Source: Lingula anatina (taxonomy: Eukaryota; Brachiopoda; Lingulata; Lingulida; Lingulidae). Taken from it: 44,363 bases of DNA. The stretch is taken from the NCBI RefSeq assembly GCF_001039355.2, contig NW_019775894.1, forward strand, positions 90,558 through 134,920. The letters are read 5' to 3'. Below, one piece after another: positions 1-10,640 of the stretch. The position numbers and the translations under genes are program-made. The notes under the pieces are model-generated. The model was not told where the DNA came from, did not search any database, and was given only the letters and a program-made list of their open reading frames with translations. The number at the start of each line of letters is the position of its first letter. The first letter of the stretch is position 1.

Positions 1-954
1 TGGAAAAAGAAAATGTACAGAAAAGTACGGGGGTGAGGGGGGGGGGGGTATACTACAAAAGTACCGAAGGCCCCTTCTACTCTTTCCCCCTGAGAAACAG
101 TCCAGCACAAAATGGCGCGAACTGCGCATGCTCACGATTTCGTGGAAAAGACTCTATTATTCAATTTTGAATGCTCATTTTACGGCATCAAACAAGATTG
201 CCTTTACCACATAGGGCGTTTTAAATTCCTCCATGGACAAACATGTCAAATTTGCACATAGCTTCCAAATTGATAGAACAAATTGTACTTATACTTAATG
301 TTTATAAGTTTATTGGCTCATCCACCCGAAGGATTGCCTCATGTTATCGCGAACTACCTGCCCAAATGACACAAAAAGTCATCGACATTTGCTATATGCT
401 CGCTATCTGTACAGGAGGTCACGTGATCCGAACGCACTTGGGTTCATGAAGAGCTCGCTCTAAGCCGATTATCCTTTGATCTTGCTCCGCGTTTCACGTC
501 CTCTCGTTATTATGTCCAAGCTTTAACTTCATACGATTTGAGAAAAATCTTGTTAACAGATCGGAATTTACCCATGGGAATTTGGTTTGAGAATAACCGC
601 TGAAAAAAGAACTCCAATATGCCCAAATTATATCACACGCAAGGGTTGCTGAAACATTTACACTAAGACGTTTTTTTTGAGACCATTGACAATCTTGGAT
701 CGAAATAACTGGGATGGAAATAAAACGGATGGGGGTGCGACAATTTCCAGCATTATCGCTGATAGAGCTGATAACAAAAGAACCCTAAGTGTTTTGACGC
801 CACGTGTTTCAGCAGAGGCAGGCAACAGCCAATCACAGAATATCTGACTGAAACCCGTGAAGTGTGCCATCTCAGGGTTGTACAGCCTATTTGCAGGTGA
901 ACAGACGAGAGGTGACCCCCGTACCCTTTGCCCCGCTCTTAAACATACATCGGG
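1..954. other. No recognisable gene
   Basis: I see no coding region here with domain-like content. Short open frames are present but look random in composition. A run of G lies near position 40. The right end is the upstream region of the first alpha-kinase copy. Confidence 0.5.
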
Positions 955-961
955 TATATAG
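955..961 (+). promoter_or_regulatory. TATA box of alpha-kinase copy 1
   Basis: TATATAG lies about 30 bases before a segment (985-1044) that is matched by the first exon of the second alpha-kinase copy at 10037-10104. That copy also has a TATA box (TATAAAAA) at the same relative place. The paired arrangement supports a real core promoter. The exact transcription start is inferred. Confidence 0.5.
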
Positions 962-984
962 ACCCCCAGCCGTTTCCTTTCCAT

Positions 985-1044
985 CTCAGTTATACCTCGA
1001 TGCTTATGGTCAACATTCCTTGGTACTTACAGTCATAATCTGAG
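985..1044 (+). other. Non-coding first exon of alpha-kinase copy 1
   Basis: The segment ends in TGAG followed by GTAAGA, a good splice donor. Its last 40 bases match the corresponding stretch of copy 2, sharing CATTCCTTGGT and CTTAC blocks and the donor GTAAG. A matching acceptor (TTTCACATTCAG) ends at 2547, six bases before the alpha-kinase ATG. The inferred intron is 1045-2547. No ATG-led frame of note lies in the exon, so it is read as 5' UTR. Confidence 0.55.
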
Positions 1045-1098
1045 GTAAGAGTGCAGGGAAGATTATTTAAAGGTATGTTTTGCTCTATGTCAAAAAAA

Positions 1099-1122
1099 GT
1101 GTGTGTGTGTGCGTGTGTGTGT
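1099..1122. repeat. (TG)n microsatellite
   Basis: Short TG repeat with one C interruption, inside the inferred first intron of alpha-kinase copy 1. Confidence 0.9.
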
Positions 1123-1640
1123 AGAAATAGTATTCAGTTTTGTTATCATTATCCTTCTCTTGAAATATTAAATCTTTTATACCATTCATTGTGTGCTCAA
1201 GGCTATTTGCTGAATCTGCCTTGAAATGGGTACATCTTTTTATTGACCTACTTTCTTATTAATGTATTTACTTTTTTAATGAACATTTGACGGTTAATAC
1301 AGCGTCCTCATATATGTTTTGTTTCTACTCTGCAATTTACTAAAACAATTTGATACATGAACCATGTGAGTCGTTACATTGCCAGTACAGTCAGGAGGCC
1401 TGCTTTCTTTAATCATTTGGTTCCTTTATACACAATGTAAAAAAGTCCATTCAACAACCTTTAAATCTTTTCATATAGTAAAAGGAATGGTTAGGTTTCC
1501 GTTGCATTCTGTTTTATAATGTCTGAAATATTTATTATTAATCCCTATTCTTAAGTTTTTATTTTGTGAATACAAGGGGGCGCGCAAACAATGGAAAACC
1601 ATATTAACACCCTAAAATTCTCACAAAAATCATGCAAAAG

Positions 1641-1865
1641 CTTAGACACCATTCCCAGAGATTAGATCGATCAAACTAGATCGACCTAACTCCCTGGGGG
1701 TTCACGCTAAATAGCTGTCAGCCGAGCGGGCACGAAAGTTAATTACCCCCTTACAGGTTGTAGTAGGCGGGACGGACATTTAAGTTGGATTAATTGACAG
1801 TAATCTATAGTGAGACTCCCCAGGGAGATAGCTCGATCTAAAATCTCTGGGCATGCGCCCTTAGT
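1641..1865 (-). mobile_element. Foldback MITE, family 1, copy 1 (reverse orientation)
   Basis: This is one of four related elements of 225-258 bp in the window (others at 2044, 12165 and 36813). The two ends are imperfect inverted repeats. They carry GATCGATC-type blocks next to a CCCTGGGGAGT-like block, and then an AGCAATTTAGC-like block. This copy lies in the opposite direction to the other three. No coding capacity is seen, so it is read as a non-autonomous DNA transposon. The superfamily is not determined. Confidence 0.7.
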
Positions 1866-2043
1866 CGTGTGAACCCCATGATTCCGTTAGTTACCTGTGC
1901 TCCACCGTTGATGTGGTGGTCTGCTGTACAAGGGGTTGAACTCCCGAGAGAAAAGTACATTAGGTCCATTGATAGCCCTGATTGTCTGTTTCACAAACAG
2001 TACAGTACAGGTAAGGTAATATTTGAACAGAATAACTTCATAG

Positions 2044-2291
2044 CTTAGGGACCATTCCCACATATATTTGGATCGATCTATCTCCTTGGGGAATCTCACT
2101 AAATTGCTATCAAACTGACCGGCTTAAACGTCTGTCACGTCTAGTAAAATTGTTAGGGGGTAAATATATTTTCCCCTAGCTGATTCGGTAGGCGTGCCAG
2201 ACAGCTGCCAGCCGATAGCAATTTAGCGTAAACCCCCCAGGGAGTTAGGTCGATCCAGATGGATCGACCTAAGTATGGGAACCCAGTCTTA
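2044..2291 (+). mobile_element. Foldback MITE, family 1, copy 2
   Basis: Starts CTTAGGGACCATTCCCAC and ends in ACCCAGTCTTAG. Inner blocks GATCGATCTATCTCC and AGGTCGATCCAGATGGATC mirror each other. It lies about 180 bp from copy 1 and in opposite orientation, so the pair could itself form a large hairpin. Both sit inside the first intron of alpha-kinase copy 1. Confidence 0.7.
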
Positions 2292-2553
2292 GTTTTCTTC
2301 GTCCCAAAGGTACCCATATAAATTATTGCACAAGTGTTAAGCATAATTATGCCCTAATTTGGTGAGCCTTTCGAGGCACACTGAAATTGGCCAAATTGAA
2401 GCTCGGTTTTGACCAATGTGTATCTTCATGAAGCCGGTCCATTTTTTGAAATTGCCCCAAAAATGAGTACCCACTTTTATTTTACTTGATGTTTTCATGT
2501 AGCTTCCTCAAAGCAAAAAAAAATGTAAAACATTATTTCACATTCAGAACGAA

Positions 2554-3334
2554 ATGGGAGCAGGGCAGAGTAATGAAACCTTCATTTCCACGTGGGATGA
2601 CGAGAAGGGTGACCAGTACTGGGCAGACTTCGAGCCTAAGCCGTTTTCATCGGGCGCGTTTCGCCATGCTTTTATTGGACACCTGCATGGCAGGGGCCCT
2701 CGAGGTGGTGACAAATGTGTAGTCAAAGTATTCAAAAAAGAATACGCAAGAAATCACAAGTTGGAATACGGATGTGGCCACTTCGAAAATGGCCCAATCT
2801 CTGGCCACAAAGTTCAATGAGGCTGTTCCCTCGACAAGGCCAATTAAATTTATGATCCCAATGGTCGCAAAAATGGATAAGAGGGCGGGTTTCAAGCTTT
2901 TCTGGTTGTTCAACATTCCTGATAAAGAATCGGCCAAAATAGTTTTTGAGAATGAATACGTCTGCATGGAGCCTTATTTGAGTGGCACGTATCAAAAATT
3001 TAACGCAAATAATGGTTGGGTCAACCCTAACATGAATGTTTCCCTAATCCCTGCTTTTTCTCACTGGACGTGGGCTCACAGCGGTGGGAAATACTTGGTC
3101 TGCGACATTCAAGGGGTTCGGGATGACGACGAGTATCTCCTTACGGACCCTGCGATTCATTCAGACGAGGCAGGAAAATACGGCAACGCTGATCTTGGGC
3201 CCGAGGGCATGGAAGCTTTTTTTTACACCCATGAATGCACGGAATTCTGCAAGAACCTCCGCAAGCCTAGTAATATTCGCCGCCCTCGCCGCATACGCCC
3301 CAGTCCCGGCACAACATATGGCTTTACATTGTAA
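2554..3334 (+). pseudogene. Alpha-kinase, one frameshift (copy 1)
   Basis: Atypical alpha-kinase (the eEF2K/MHCK/vWKA superfamily), a Ser/Thr kinase fold. Frame 1 from ATG 2554 gives about 69 residues with a small-residue turn (FSSGAFRHAF) and the N-lobe lysine in CVVKVFKKEYA. The match then continues one frame over from about 2762 (WNTDV..SKMAQSLATKFNE). It runs through CMEPYLSGTYQKFN, the core YLVCDIQGVRDDDEY, LTDPAIHS, GNADLG, and a His-Cys-Cys zinc-site segment (THECTEFC). Joined, the domain is about 259 residues, normal for a single-domain alpha-kinase. ATG 2554 follows a splice acceptor at 2547. The single-base shift near 2755-2765 is either a true lesion or a sequence error, since all other motifs are intact. 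The tail RRPRRIRPSPGTTYGFTL is identical in copy 2. Family call is firm; functional status is open. Confidence 0.85.
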
Positions 3335-6300
3335 GACCAGATTTTTTAAAGTTAATGGCATATGGTTTCACTAACTGCAAGTAATAAGTAAAGCACTATC
3401 AAAAGAGTAGAACCATAGCCAGTTATTAAGTGCGGGTTTAATTTCTTTACCAGCAAACAAGTGTGGGAATTGTCTTCGTGTTAAGAAAAGATAGTAAATG
3501 TCAAATTCACAAATAGTTTCATTCTGGATAATTTCTGCCACGTCTATAACTTATGTAAACTGAGTTTTGGGTGCAATCCAAGTTTGATGTTATTCAAATA
3601 ATATTTGAGATTTCTAATTGAAAACAAGTTTCTTAGAGATTGCCTAATAAGGAACTATTGAATGGTGGAATTACAAACGAAAATGGAAAATTTTGGTAAT
3701 CAAGTAAAAGACAATATCACGATAACAAGTAAACGTGTAATCAGAATGAGAAATAGGATGTAAAAACTTTTGAATTTGTATGAGAATTCAGGCAGTTAAT
3801 AAACGTTTGAAAGCCCCCAAATCACCGTCGTTGTTACTATAACACATATATTATCAGTTTGCGCGTACGTCTCTTGCAGAATCGAATCAGAAATCAAAAT
3901 GACCGATCTGGACATCTAAATAAACTATTTACCTGTAGAAGTATACCTCCAAGCTTTGAAAGTGTGTCCTTTTAGTTTTGCTCTGAATTTTTCTTTTTTT
4001 TTTTTTTTTTTTTTGAGCTTCGCTGTCATCTGGTCTGTGACAATTATTTACTGATGCCATATCATACGTATTGTCTACAAGGTGTATTTCAATATTGTTT
4101 CAAACAATTTCCATAATTGCGATTGCATGTTGATAGTTTTTTTAATGTCTAAAATTTGTTGAAGACCTCTAACAACACTTAATGTGCCGAGAATCCGTAA
4201 GTCGTCAGGAAAAAGCAAAACTTTATTTTTATTGGAACAATAGGAAAGCCTATATTGCCTGTGATAAGGCTAATTTAAACTTGAAGTTTTTTAAAGTACT
4301 GACTTGGTTGCTGAGCAGATGTCACTGGCGCTGTGCTAGCTTTCCAAAGGTAGCTACGGACAAGTTCACAAGAGTGCTCGCATCAATTTAAGTGCTCCTA
4401 TTCTATCAGTCGCCCTGGTAAAGGGTATTGGCTTCCCAACTCACTACATTCCAGTCTAAATGTTTAAATCATTCCATCATATGCAAGGATTAAGAAGGAT
4501 AACGACCACAGAACAATTACTTATGGACCTTTGGGATTTATAACACCCAAAATATATAACACTCGCAAAAATGGAATAGCATGCCCATTTCTAAGGGTAT
4601 TTTCCGGCCTGGACTTAAGGACTAGTAACAGAACTATCACGTTTTCAGATTGACCTGTTATTTACCTAAATGTATAACGCACTGCTAACCCCTTGCCCGA
4701 TATACACTATTGCGGTGGCTTACTATCGTGTATATCGGACTAGGGAGCTGTGCATTATTCAGTACTTAATTAGATACGTTTCGAAACTCACAATAATGGT
4801 CTCGTATCTGAAGGTTTAAAAGCCATAGTCGAGCCATTTGCCTATTCAATAAATCAAATTACGCTAAGTAAATCAGAAGGAAGGCGACATTTGTGTGTCC
4901 TTTTTATATATGTATAGTTTTACTATGATAACCTGACTTATGATATAATTCAAAGGGATTCTTGAAACGGAACTTAACACACAGAACGACCCTGTTTTGG
5001 GATATAAGCATAATTTCTAGAGCATCCAGATACAAAAGAAAAGATATAGTCACACCTCCGTTGAGTTCATGACCCTGTAATGCTTGGGGCGTATTTATCA
5101 TTTGCAGGTTAACTGTCATGTACAAAGCTGACAGAATCGCTATCAATGAACTACGCCTTATCGTCGAAGGCCTCGATTGCCTCGTAGAGTAACAAACTAG
5201 CTTGTGCCAAAGTAAATACTGCTATCACTATATTAGTGTTGTGAACCCATGGTTTGAATTTAGTGCGACAGGTGAAATGGACTTGGATCATTTCATTATT
5301 TAAAATTATAATATTTAAAATTCCCTTTTTATTCAACAACAAAAGATGGAATGCTTCAATGTCTGTAACGTACTTCACTAGCGTTCGTTTGTGTCGCTAG
5401 CCGAATTAACCGAAAAAAAACGCCGTAATCATGGGTAGACACAAGATAAGCTATATAACTACTTGTGCAGCCGAATGTCAATGCATATTAACGCATGTAA
5501 AAATGATATTCAGGGAATTATTCTAATGTCAATGAATTTTTTTCTGTTTGTATCGACTTACCTCAAAAACTTTTAATCAGCATAAGCTTGGATATGGCTC
5601 TCAATCCGGGATGCTTTCTTTGTCTTCATGCTATAAGGGAAGAATTTCTGCTTTTTTCTTTATCTGAGTCTTTGGAGATGTAAAAACGTCGAAAAGATTT
5701 TTTTAGAATATATGATTTAAAGTTTTATCTCTCACTGTGGTCCATTATTAAAAAAAGGGTGTAACGAGACCAAGGAACCGTGTAACAGAAAGTCCCCCCT
5801 AGTTAGTTATGGTAAGGGCCAGCCTGACCTTATTGGGTCAAAATCTGGGGTTTAGGCTTACCTGTACAAATTAATTATCAACAAATCAATTAATTATTAA
5901 CGAAACCATTTAACCTTAAACCGAGGTTGCATGAGTTTTTCTTGTGTTTACCATGCCTGTGTACAATGTAAGATCTAGAATCATCTAGCTGAACCAGCTG
6001 TTACATTTCAGACACTCCCAAGTCCAAAGGCGACGGAAAGTTCCGATTTTAAGGTCAATTACATTACCGACGATATACTTCGTAGGTTCACCAATACGAG
6101 AAACACCACCTTTATCAATTAATAATTAACGACGTCACTAAATCTTGTGTAACTTAATGTAAATAATTACCCAGCACTTCACCTTTTCACCTTTTTTTGT
6201 GTTTAGTCATCAAGCGCCTGTTGTGTGAACTACGAAGGCAACTGGGAATTTTGGGGCATATGCCATGGGCTTTAAGTTACATCTTTGCGTTTTGCCATGA

Positions 6301-6968
6301 TTTTTGGGGATATTGGCTTGATCTGACAATTCGTATTGAACTTAAGCTTTTTTTCTGTCAGCATATATTGTAGTTTTAACTTAGAATATATTGCAGTCGA
6401 AGGTCAGTACCACAACACAAGTAATAATATGCTTTAAAAAACTGATTTTGGTGTAGCCATTGCGCAGCCCTTATAGTGGTATCGGGCATACAGTGTAGCT
6501 GTCAAACTTGGCACGCGGCAAGCACGTGTATTGTGTTTATATCTTCAGGAGCAATTTTTTTTGATAAGCAAAAAATACAAAAACATTAGATATATCTTTT
6601 TCTTTTAGAAAAATTATTTATTTTTCACTTTACATCTTAACAACAGTAAATAAAATTAAATAAAGCCGAATTAAATCTGTTTTACGTTTCATTTTGGTCT
6701 AAAGACATTCAACTGCAGATTCACTGGGGAGCAGTTCTTTTGATTGACGGAAATCGTACACTGTCGCTGTTCCTCAGGGTCACTGTTGAAGCCCGTGAAC
6801 AGCTTTGGACAGTCAACAATTTAGCTCCACAGTGGCCCTGACACTCAGGGCAGGGCAGATAAGCAAATGATATGTTTTCCAGATTTACTTTGCTTTAATA
6901 TGTAAAGTGCACGTTGTCATTTCTGCGTCCCTTCGCAATCAAAAATGGGTCAGGACGCTCAACGGCCA
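3335..6968. other. Long stretch without a recognised gene
   Basis: AT-rich non-coding sequence. Contents noted: a T run at about 3993-4014, a hairpin at 4688-4747, and scattered short open frames with no family likeness. No tRNA or splice-framed exon was recognised. Confidence 0.5.
4688..4747. repeat. Hairpin-forming inverted repeat
   Basis: CCGATATACAC (4697-4707) is the exact reverse complement of GTGTATATCGG (4728-4738). Pairing continues imperfectly on the outside (ACCCCTTG against CTAGGGA) and inside. The loop is about 20 bases. It may be a very small foldback element or a chance hairpin. No Pol III boxes or coding context were recognised. Confidence 0.5.
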
Positions 6969-7106
6969 GGGCCCCGTATCTCGAAAGCATCGCGTATTAC
7001 GAATCGCTATATCAAATAGAGGCTACAATGTATTATATGGGACGAGTTAGGAATCGAGACGCTTGCGCACGGTCGCATTGCGCGATGCTTTCGAGATACG
7101 GGGCCC
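6969..7106. mobile_element. 138-bp MITE with 26-bp perfect terminal repeats
   Basis: Bases 6969-6994 (GGGCCCCGTATCTCGAAAGC and on) are the exact reverse complement of 7081-7106. The 86-bp middle has no coding capacity. A diverged half of the same terminal sequence (GCGATGCTTTCGAG) occurs at about 43827 and a shorter match at about 8220, which suggests a dispersed family. Target-site duplication is not clear. Confidence 0.7.
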
Positions 7107-7308
7107 AGAACGTTCAACGCAAATCGTATTTCAGTGTAAAGGCGTTGTGTGTCCTGTGAACGACCGAATCTTGTTTTTACTTGTAAAACTGCGAGCGACC
7201 TCTGCGTCCTTTGAGCGACCGGCCTGCCTCCCCTGTGCGTCCCCTGTGCAATCCACGGAGTCCATTTCGATGATTAGCGACCATCGAGCATTCTCTGTAC
7301 CTTCAGTT

Positions 7309-7510
7309 CCCTTTACACTGGGCGGCGTCCTTTCTGCGTCCTGTAGTGTGGCCCTGTTTGAGAGTAAAAAAATACTTTACGTGCCGACAACTGGCCGATA
7401 ATTGAGCATTCATTTTGCAACCAAAGCGATGCTTGTGCATCCTTTCTTCGGCCACAGCAGCTCTATGGTCTTACAAAAGACGCAGAAAGGACGCCCTTCA
7501 GTGTAAAGGG
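7309..7510. mobile_element. About 200-bp MITE with CCCTTTACACTG ends
   Basis: Left end CCCTTTACACTG followed by GGCGTCCTTTCTGCGTC is mirrored at the right end by GACGCAGAAAGGACGCC then CAGTGTAAAGGG, over about 33 bp with a few mismatches. No coding capacity. Parts of the same terminal motif occur nearby at about 7133 and 6918, so this is likely a nest of related elements. Confidence 0.65.
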
Positions 7511-8125
7511 GGATTTCATCGGTGATCAGTGGCGACCATTCTGCGATCTTTCTGCCTTCTGCTTGACCGATGAGCGTTGTTTGGGCGACCTTCGATATAT
7601 ATTCTCTTTTATTATTTTTTTCCATCACTTCTAACCGTGTCACCCAATTAAGAACATTTCGAGAAAACAAAACAAATAATTAGGAGTAACCTTTTTTAAC
7701 TACAGTACTATATGCAAGGATTGCATGGACTGATAATAAGCTAGAAGATCACTTTTGTCCTAATAAGAACGATAGACAGGCGCCGAAAACGAAAAAGAAT
7801 ACATAGAATGTTTGAATCCGCTTTCAACCGACAATTCTGCAAAAAATTGCGACAAAAACAGCATCTTGTAAAAAAGAATTCGTTTTATTAAATTTAAATT
7901 AAAAAAAAGCAATTAGAGGCTGATATGAGACCACTGGCAGTTGTTACCAGCAGAATTCCCGTCTATGGCGAAAAATTCCTGTTTGAGAGTTATTAATAAT
8001 AACAAAATCATAATAATAATAATTGTAATAAACTCGCTAAATACAGGACGATCTTTGAGCATTCATTGTGCAACCAAAGCGATGCTTGTGCCTACGACCA
8101 CAACGGTGGTTGTGCGTCCTTTCTT
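7396..8125. repeat. Two direct copies of a 45-60 bp segment
   Basis: GAGCATTCATTTTGCAACC with AAAGCGATGCTTGTGC at 7402-7437 recurs at 8057-8092 with one or two changes, in the same direction. Each is followed by a CGTCC/CTTTCTTCG-type stretch, as in the 7309 element. This indicates a second, degraded member of the same MITE group at about 8041-8180. An A/T-rich stretch with AATAATAAT lies between. Confidence 0.55.
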
Positions 8126-8299
8126 CGTCCCTTGAGCGACTTAGCAGTGACCAACCTCTACCGCGTCCTTTGTACGATTGTTTTGGACATGCTCACTTTG
8201 CAGCTACCATGGCGTCCTCGGCGATGCTTTCGAGCATGTTCTGTGTGCGATCTTAAACCTGGGTCGCAACCCAACGTGCGGGCTGCTACATCTGGTCTA

Positions 8300-10006
8300 C
8301 GGTAACTTTTGGAGGGCGCAGACAGCACGTAGAAAATTTTCGACATGATCAACAGCCGCTTCGTGTAGTCTACATAATCTAAAAAAATGGAACACGTTCG
8401 CCTGTCGTGTGCCTGTAGTACAGGACATATCAAAAAATTATTTTTCCCACAGCGCTTATTTTTGGCTCACTCCGTGCTCACTCCGCACTTCCACGCGCCC
8501 ACCGTGTAGATCTCACGGGCTTCATGTACCCTCGACTGATAGATTTTTACGGATATTCACAGATATGTCTCTAGCTAGATAGATTGTCATTTTCAGCTGA
8601 AGTCACCCTGTACAGAAATCCCAAGGTTGATTACATGGCTGGTAATTGTTTGCATAACTGCTCAGGCACTGCCACTTAGCAGGTCCAGTCTAAGTCTGCG
8701 TGACAGCAATCAAGACATGAATGTACATATTGCAATTCACATCGCAGCAGCTTGTCTTAGTAAGGACTCAACCAGTTGAAAACTTGAGGCACAGCTTCAG
8801 GGACAAGATCACACCATCTACCCTTGCTGTGATAATGGATCTACTAGTACATTATCTATGTCTTGTCCTCCTAGTTTCTCTAATACCATTCCCCCTGATC
8901 TATGCTCACATCAATCTCTACAGCTTTACCAACTGCTACACAGTTTTTGCATCTGAAAGTATAAAGCCAAAATTGTAATAAAGCACTATCAATTTACTTG
9001 TTATATATTGATTTGAGGGCAAGAGAAAAAGGCAGGAAGCTTTTTCATAATCAAGATAACTGAAAATCAAATATGCATAATCAAAAAGCTTTAATTGTAT
9101 ATAATACTGATGATTTAATCTTTTAAACTTCAGCATAAATTTTGACTTTCTCTTGTTAAAGCATAGTCACTTTATCAAAATGTGCTTGAACAAATAATAA
9201 TAATAATTAACAACCTGCACACATGATGGAACATGGAGGTCAATTGCCACAAAATAAGTTGATTTGTACTTGGTAGGCTGAGAAATAGTATCAGGTATTA
9301 ATTTGAGCAGTAATAACACCACAGACCTAACAACGACACAAGCATATGGTGTTATGTAACAAAATTCATGCATTACATGTACTTGCTGTGGCAGTGTCCT
9401 TCTCAACCTATCGTGCCCCGCAGGTTTTGATTTTCAATGTCATCAAAATTTTTTATTGTTGTTAGTTTCTGTGTATCTGCTATTCAAATAACATCGTTTG
9501 GAAAACAACTAACTGATTTAATTATGCTTTTGCAACATGAAATTATCATTAACTTTGCCGGTTCACGTGTACACAGTATCTTGCTATCAGTGCTGCTCTT
9601 TTTTCCCCAACTCGCCACTGACAGGCTAACCACATCGTTTCAAAACAACGTTGGTATGCTCCTTTACTTTTGGTGTTGGCAGTTTCGCCCCGGGGACATC
9701 GTTTTCGGTTAAAAACAGCGTATCGTTTTCACCCATCTTTGCATTGCTCCTGTACAAAATGTCCGTTTGCTGCCCCCCAAGGGAAAAATCGTAGCACGTG
9801 GGTAGTTACGCAAGACCTGTGACGTACGGTACATATATAGCCTAACATTTTATTCGCCTAAGAACGTATGTATTGGTTGATAGTTATTGAAAGTCACGAT
9901 CTAGACACAGCACGTATGGGTTTCACAAGCTTTTTACAACACTAGAGTGAGGAATTAGAATGAGTAAACAACAGAAAATCTTCGTGGCAATTCCATGACA
10001 AAGCAG
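8300..10006. other. No recognised gene; upstream region of alpha-kinase copy 2
   Basis: AT-rich sequence with no domain-bearing frame. The last 150 bases lead into the promoter of the second alpha-kinase copy. Confidence 0.45.
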
Positions 10007-10014
10007 TATAAAAA
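10007..10014 (+). promoter_or_regulatory. TATA box of alpha-kinase copy 2
   Basis: TATAAAAA lies about 30 bases before the conserved first exon of copy 2. The matching position in copy 1 has TATATAG. It is the stronger of the two by consensus. Confidence 0.6.
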
Positions 10015-10036
10015 CGAAGACGGTTTTGTTTGTTGG

Positions 10037-10104
10037 TTCTTCTTAAAGAACAACCATCGCTATTGACAGTCGGCATTCCTTGGTTCTTACGGTCATTATT
10101 TAAG
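10037..10104 (+). other. Non-coding first exon of alpha-kinase copy 2
   Basis: Its last 40 bases match the first exon of copy 1 (shared CATTCCTTGGT, CTTAC and GTCAT blocks) and end at TAAG|GTAAGC. The downstream intron is cut short: only about 60 bp separate this donor from the kinase-homologous sequence, against 1.5 kb in copy 1. The deletion therefore removed the intron body and the N-lobe coding part together. Confidence 0.5.
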
Positions 10105-10178
10105 GTAAGCTCTTGGGTATTTCCATCTGCATTGTTTTGTAATAATTTGGTGTCGTAATATGAGATGTAAAAGCCAAA

Positions 10179-10640
10179 ATGGAGAAGAGGGCGGGCTTTA
10201 AGTTACTCTGGATTTTCGACATTCCTGACGAAGATTCAGCTAAAATAGTTTTTCCAAACGAATACGTATGCATGGAGCCTTTTTTGACTGGCACGTATCA
10301 GAAGTTTAACGCAAATAATGGTTGGGTCAACCCTAACATGAATGTATCCCTAATCCATGCCTTTTCTTACTGGACGTGGGCTCACAGTGGTGGGAAATAC
10401 CTAGTCTGCGACATTCAAGGGGTTCGGGATGACGACGAGTATCTCCTGACGGACCCTGCAATTCATTCCGACGAGGCAGGAAAATACGGCAACGCTGATC
10501 TTGGGCCTGAGGGCATGGAGGCGTTCTTTTCTACCCACAAATGCACGGAATTCTGCAAGAACCTCCACAAACCGCGTAACATACGCCGCCCTCGCCGCAT
10601 ACGCCCAAGTCCTGGCACAACATATGGGTTTACATTGTAA
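10179..10640 (+). pseudogene. Alpha-kinase fragment lacking the N-lobe (copy 2)
   Basis: An intact 153-residue frame from ATG 10179. It is about 90 percent identical to the C-terminal two thirds of copy 1: CMEPFLTGTYQKFN, YLVCDIQGVRDDDEY, LTDPAIHS, GNADLG and the zinc-site THKCTEFC are all present. The glycine-turn and catalytic lysine region is missing. A TGA stands in frame at 10161. Homology to copy 1 begins about ten bases before the ATG, so this is a 5' deletion, not a separate exon. A fragment with no N-lobe lysine should not phosphorylate. It could be a pseudogene that is still transcribed from its own TATA promoter. The open frame suggests recent truncation. Confidence 0.8.

Noticed and set aside
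2647-3361. Minus-strand frames opposite the alpha-kinase
   Set aside because: They are antisense shadows of the kinase coding strand, with no domain content.
7410-7670. 86-codon minus-strand frame
   Set aside because: It overlaps the terminal repeat of the 7309-7510 MITE and shows no family likeness.
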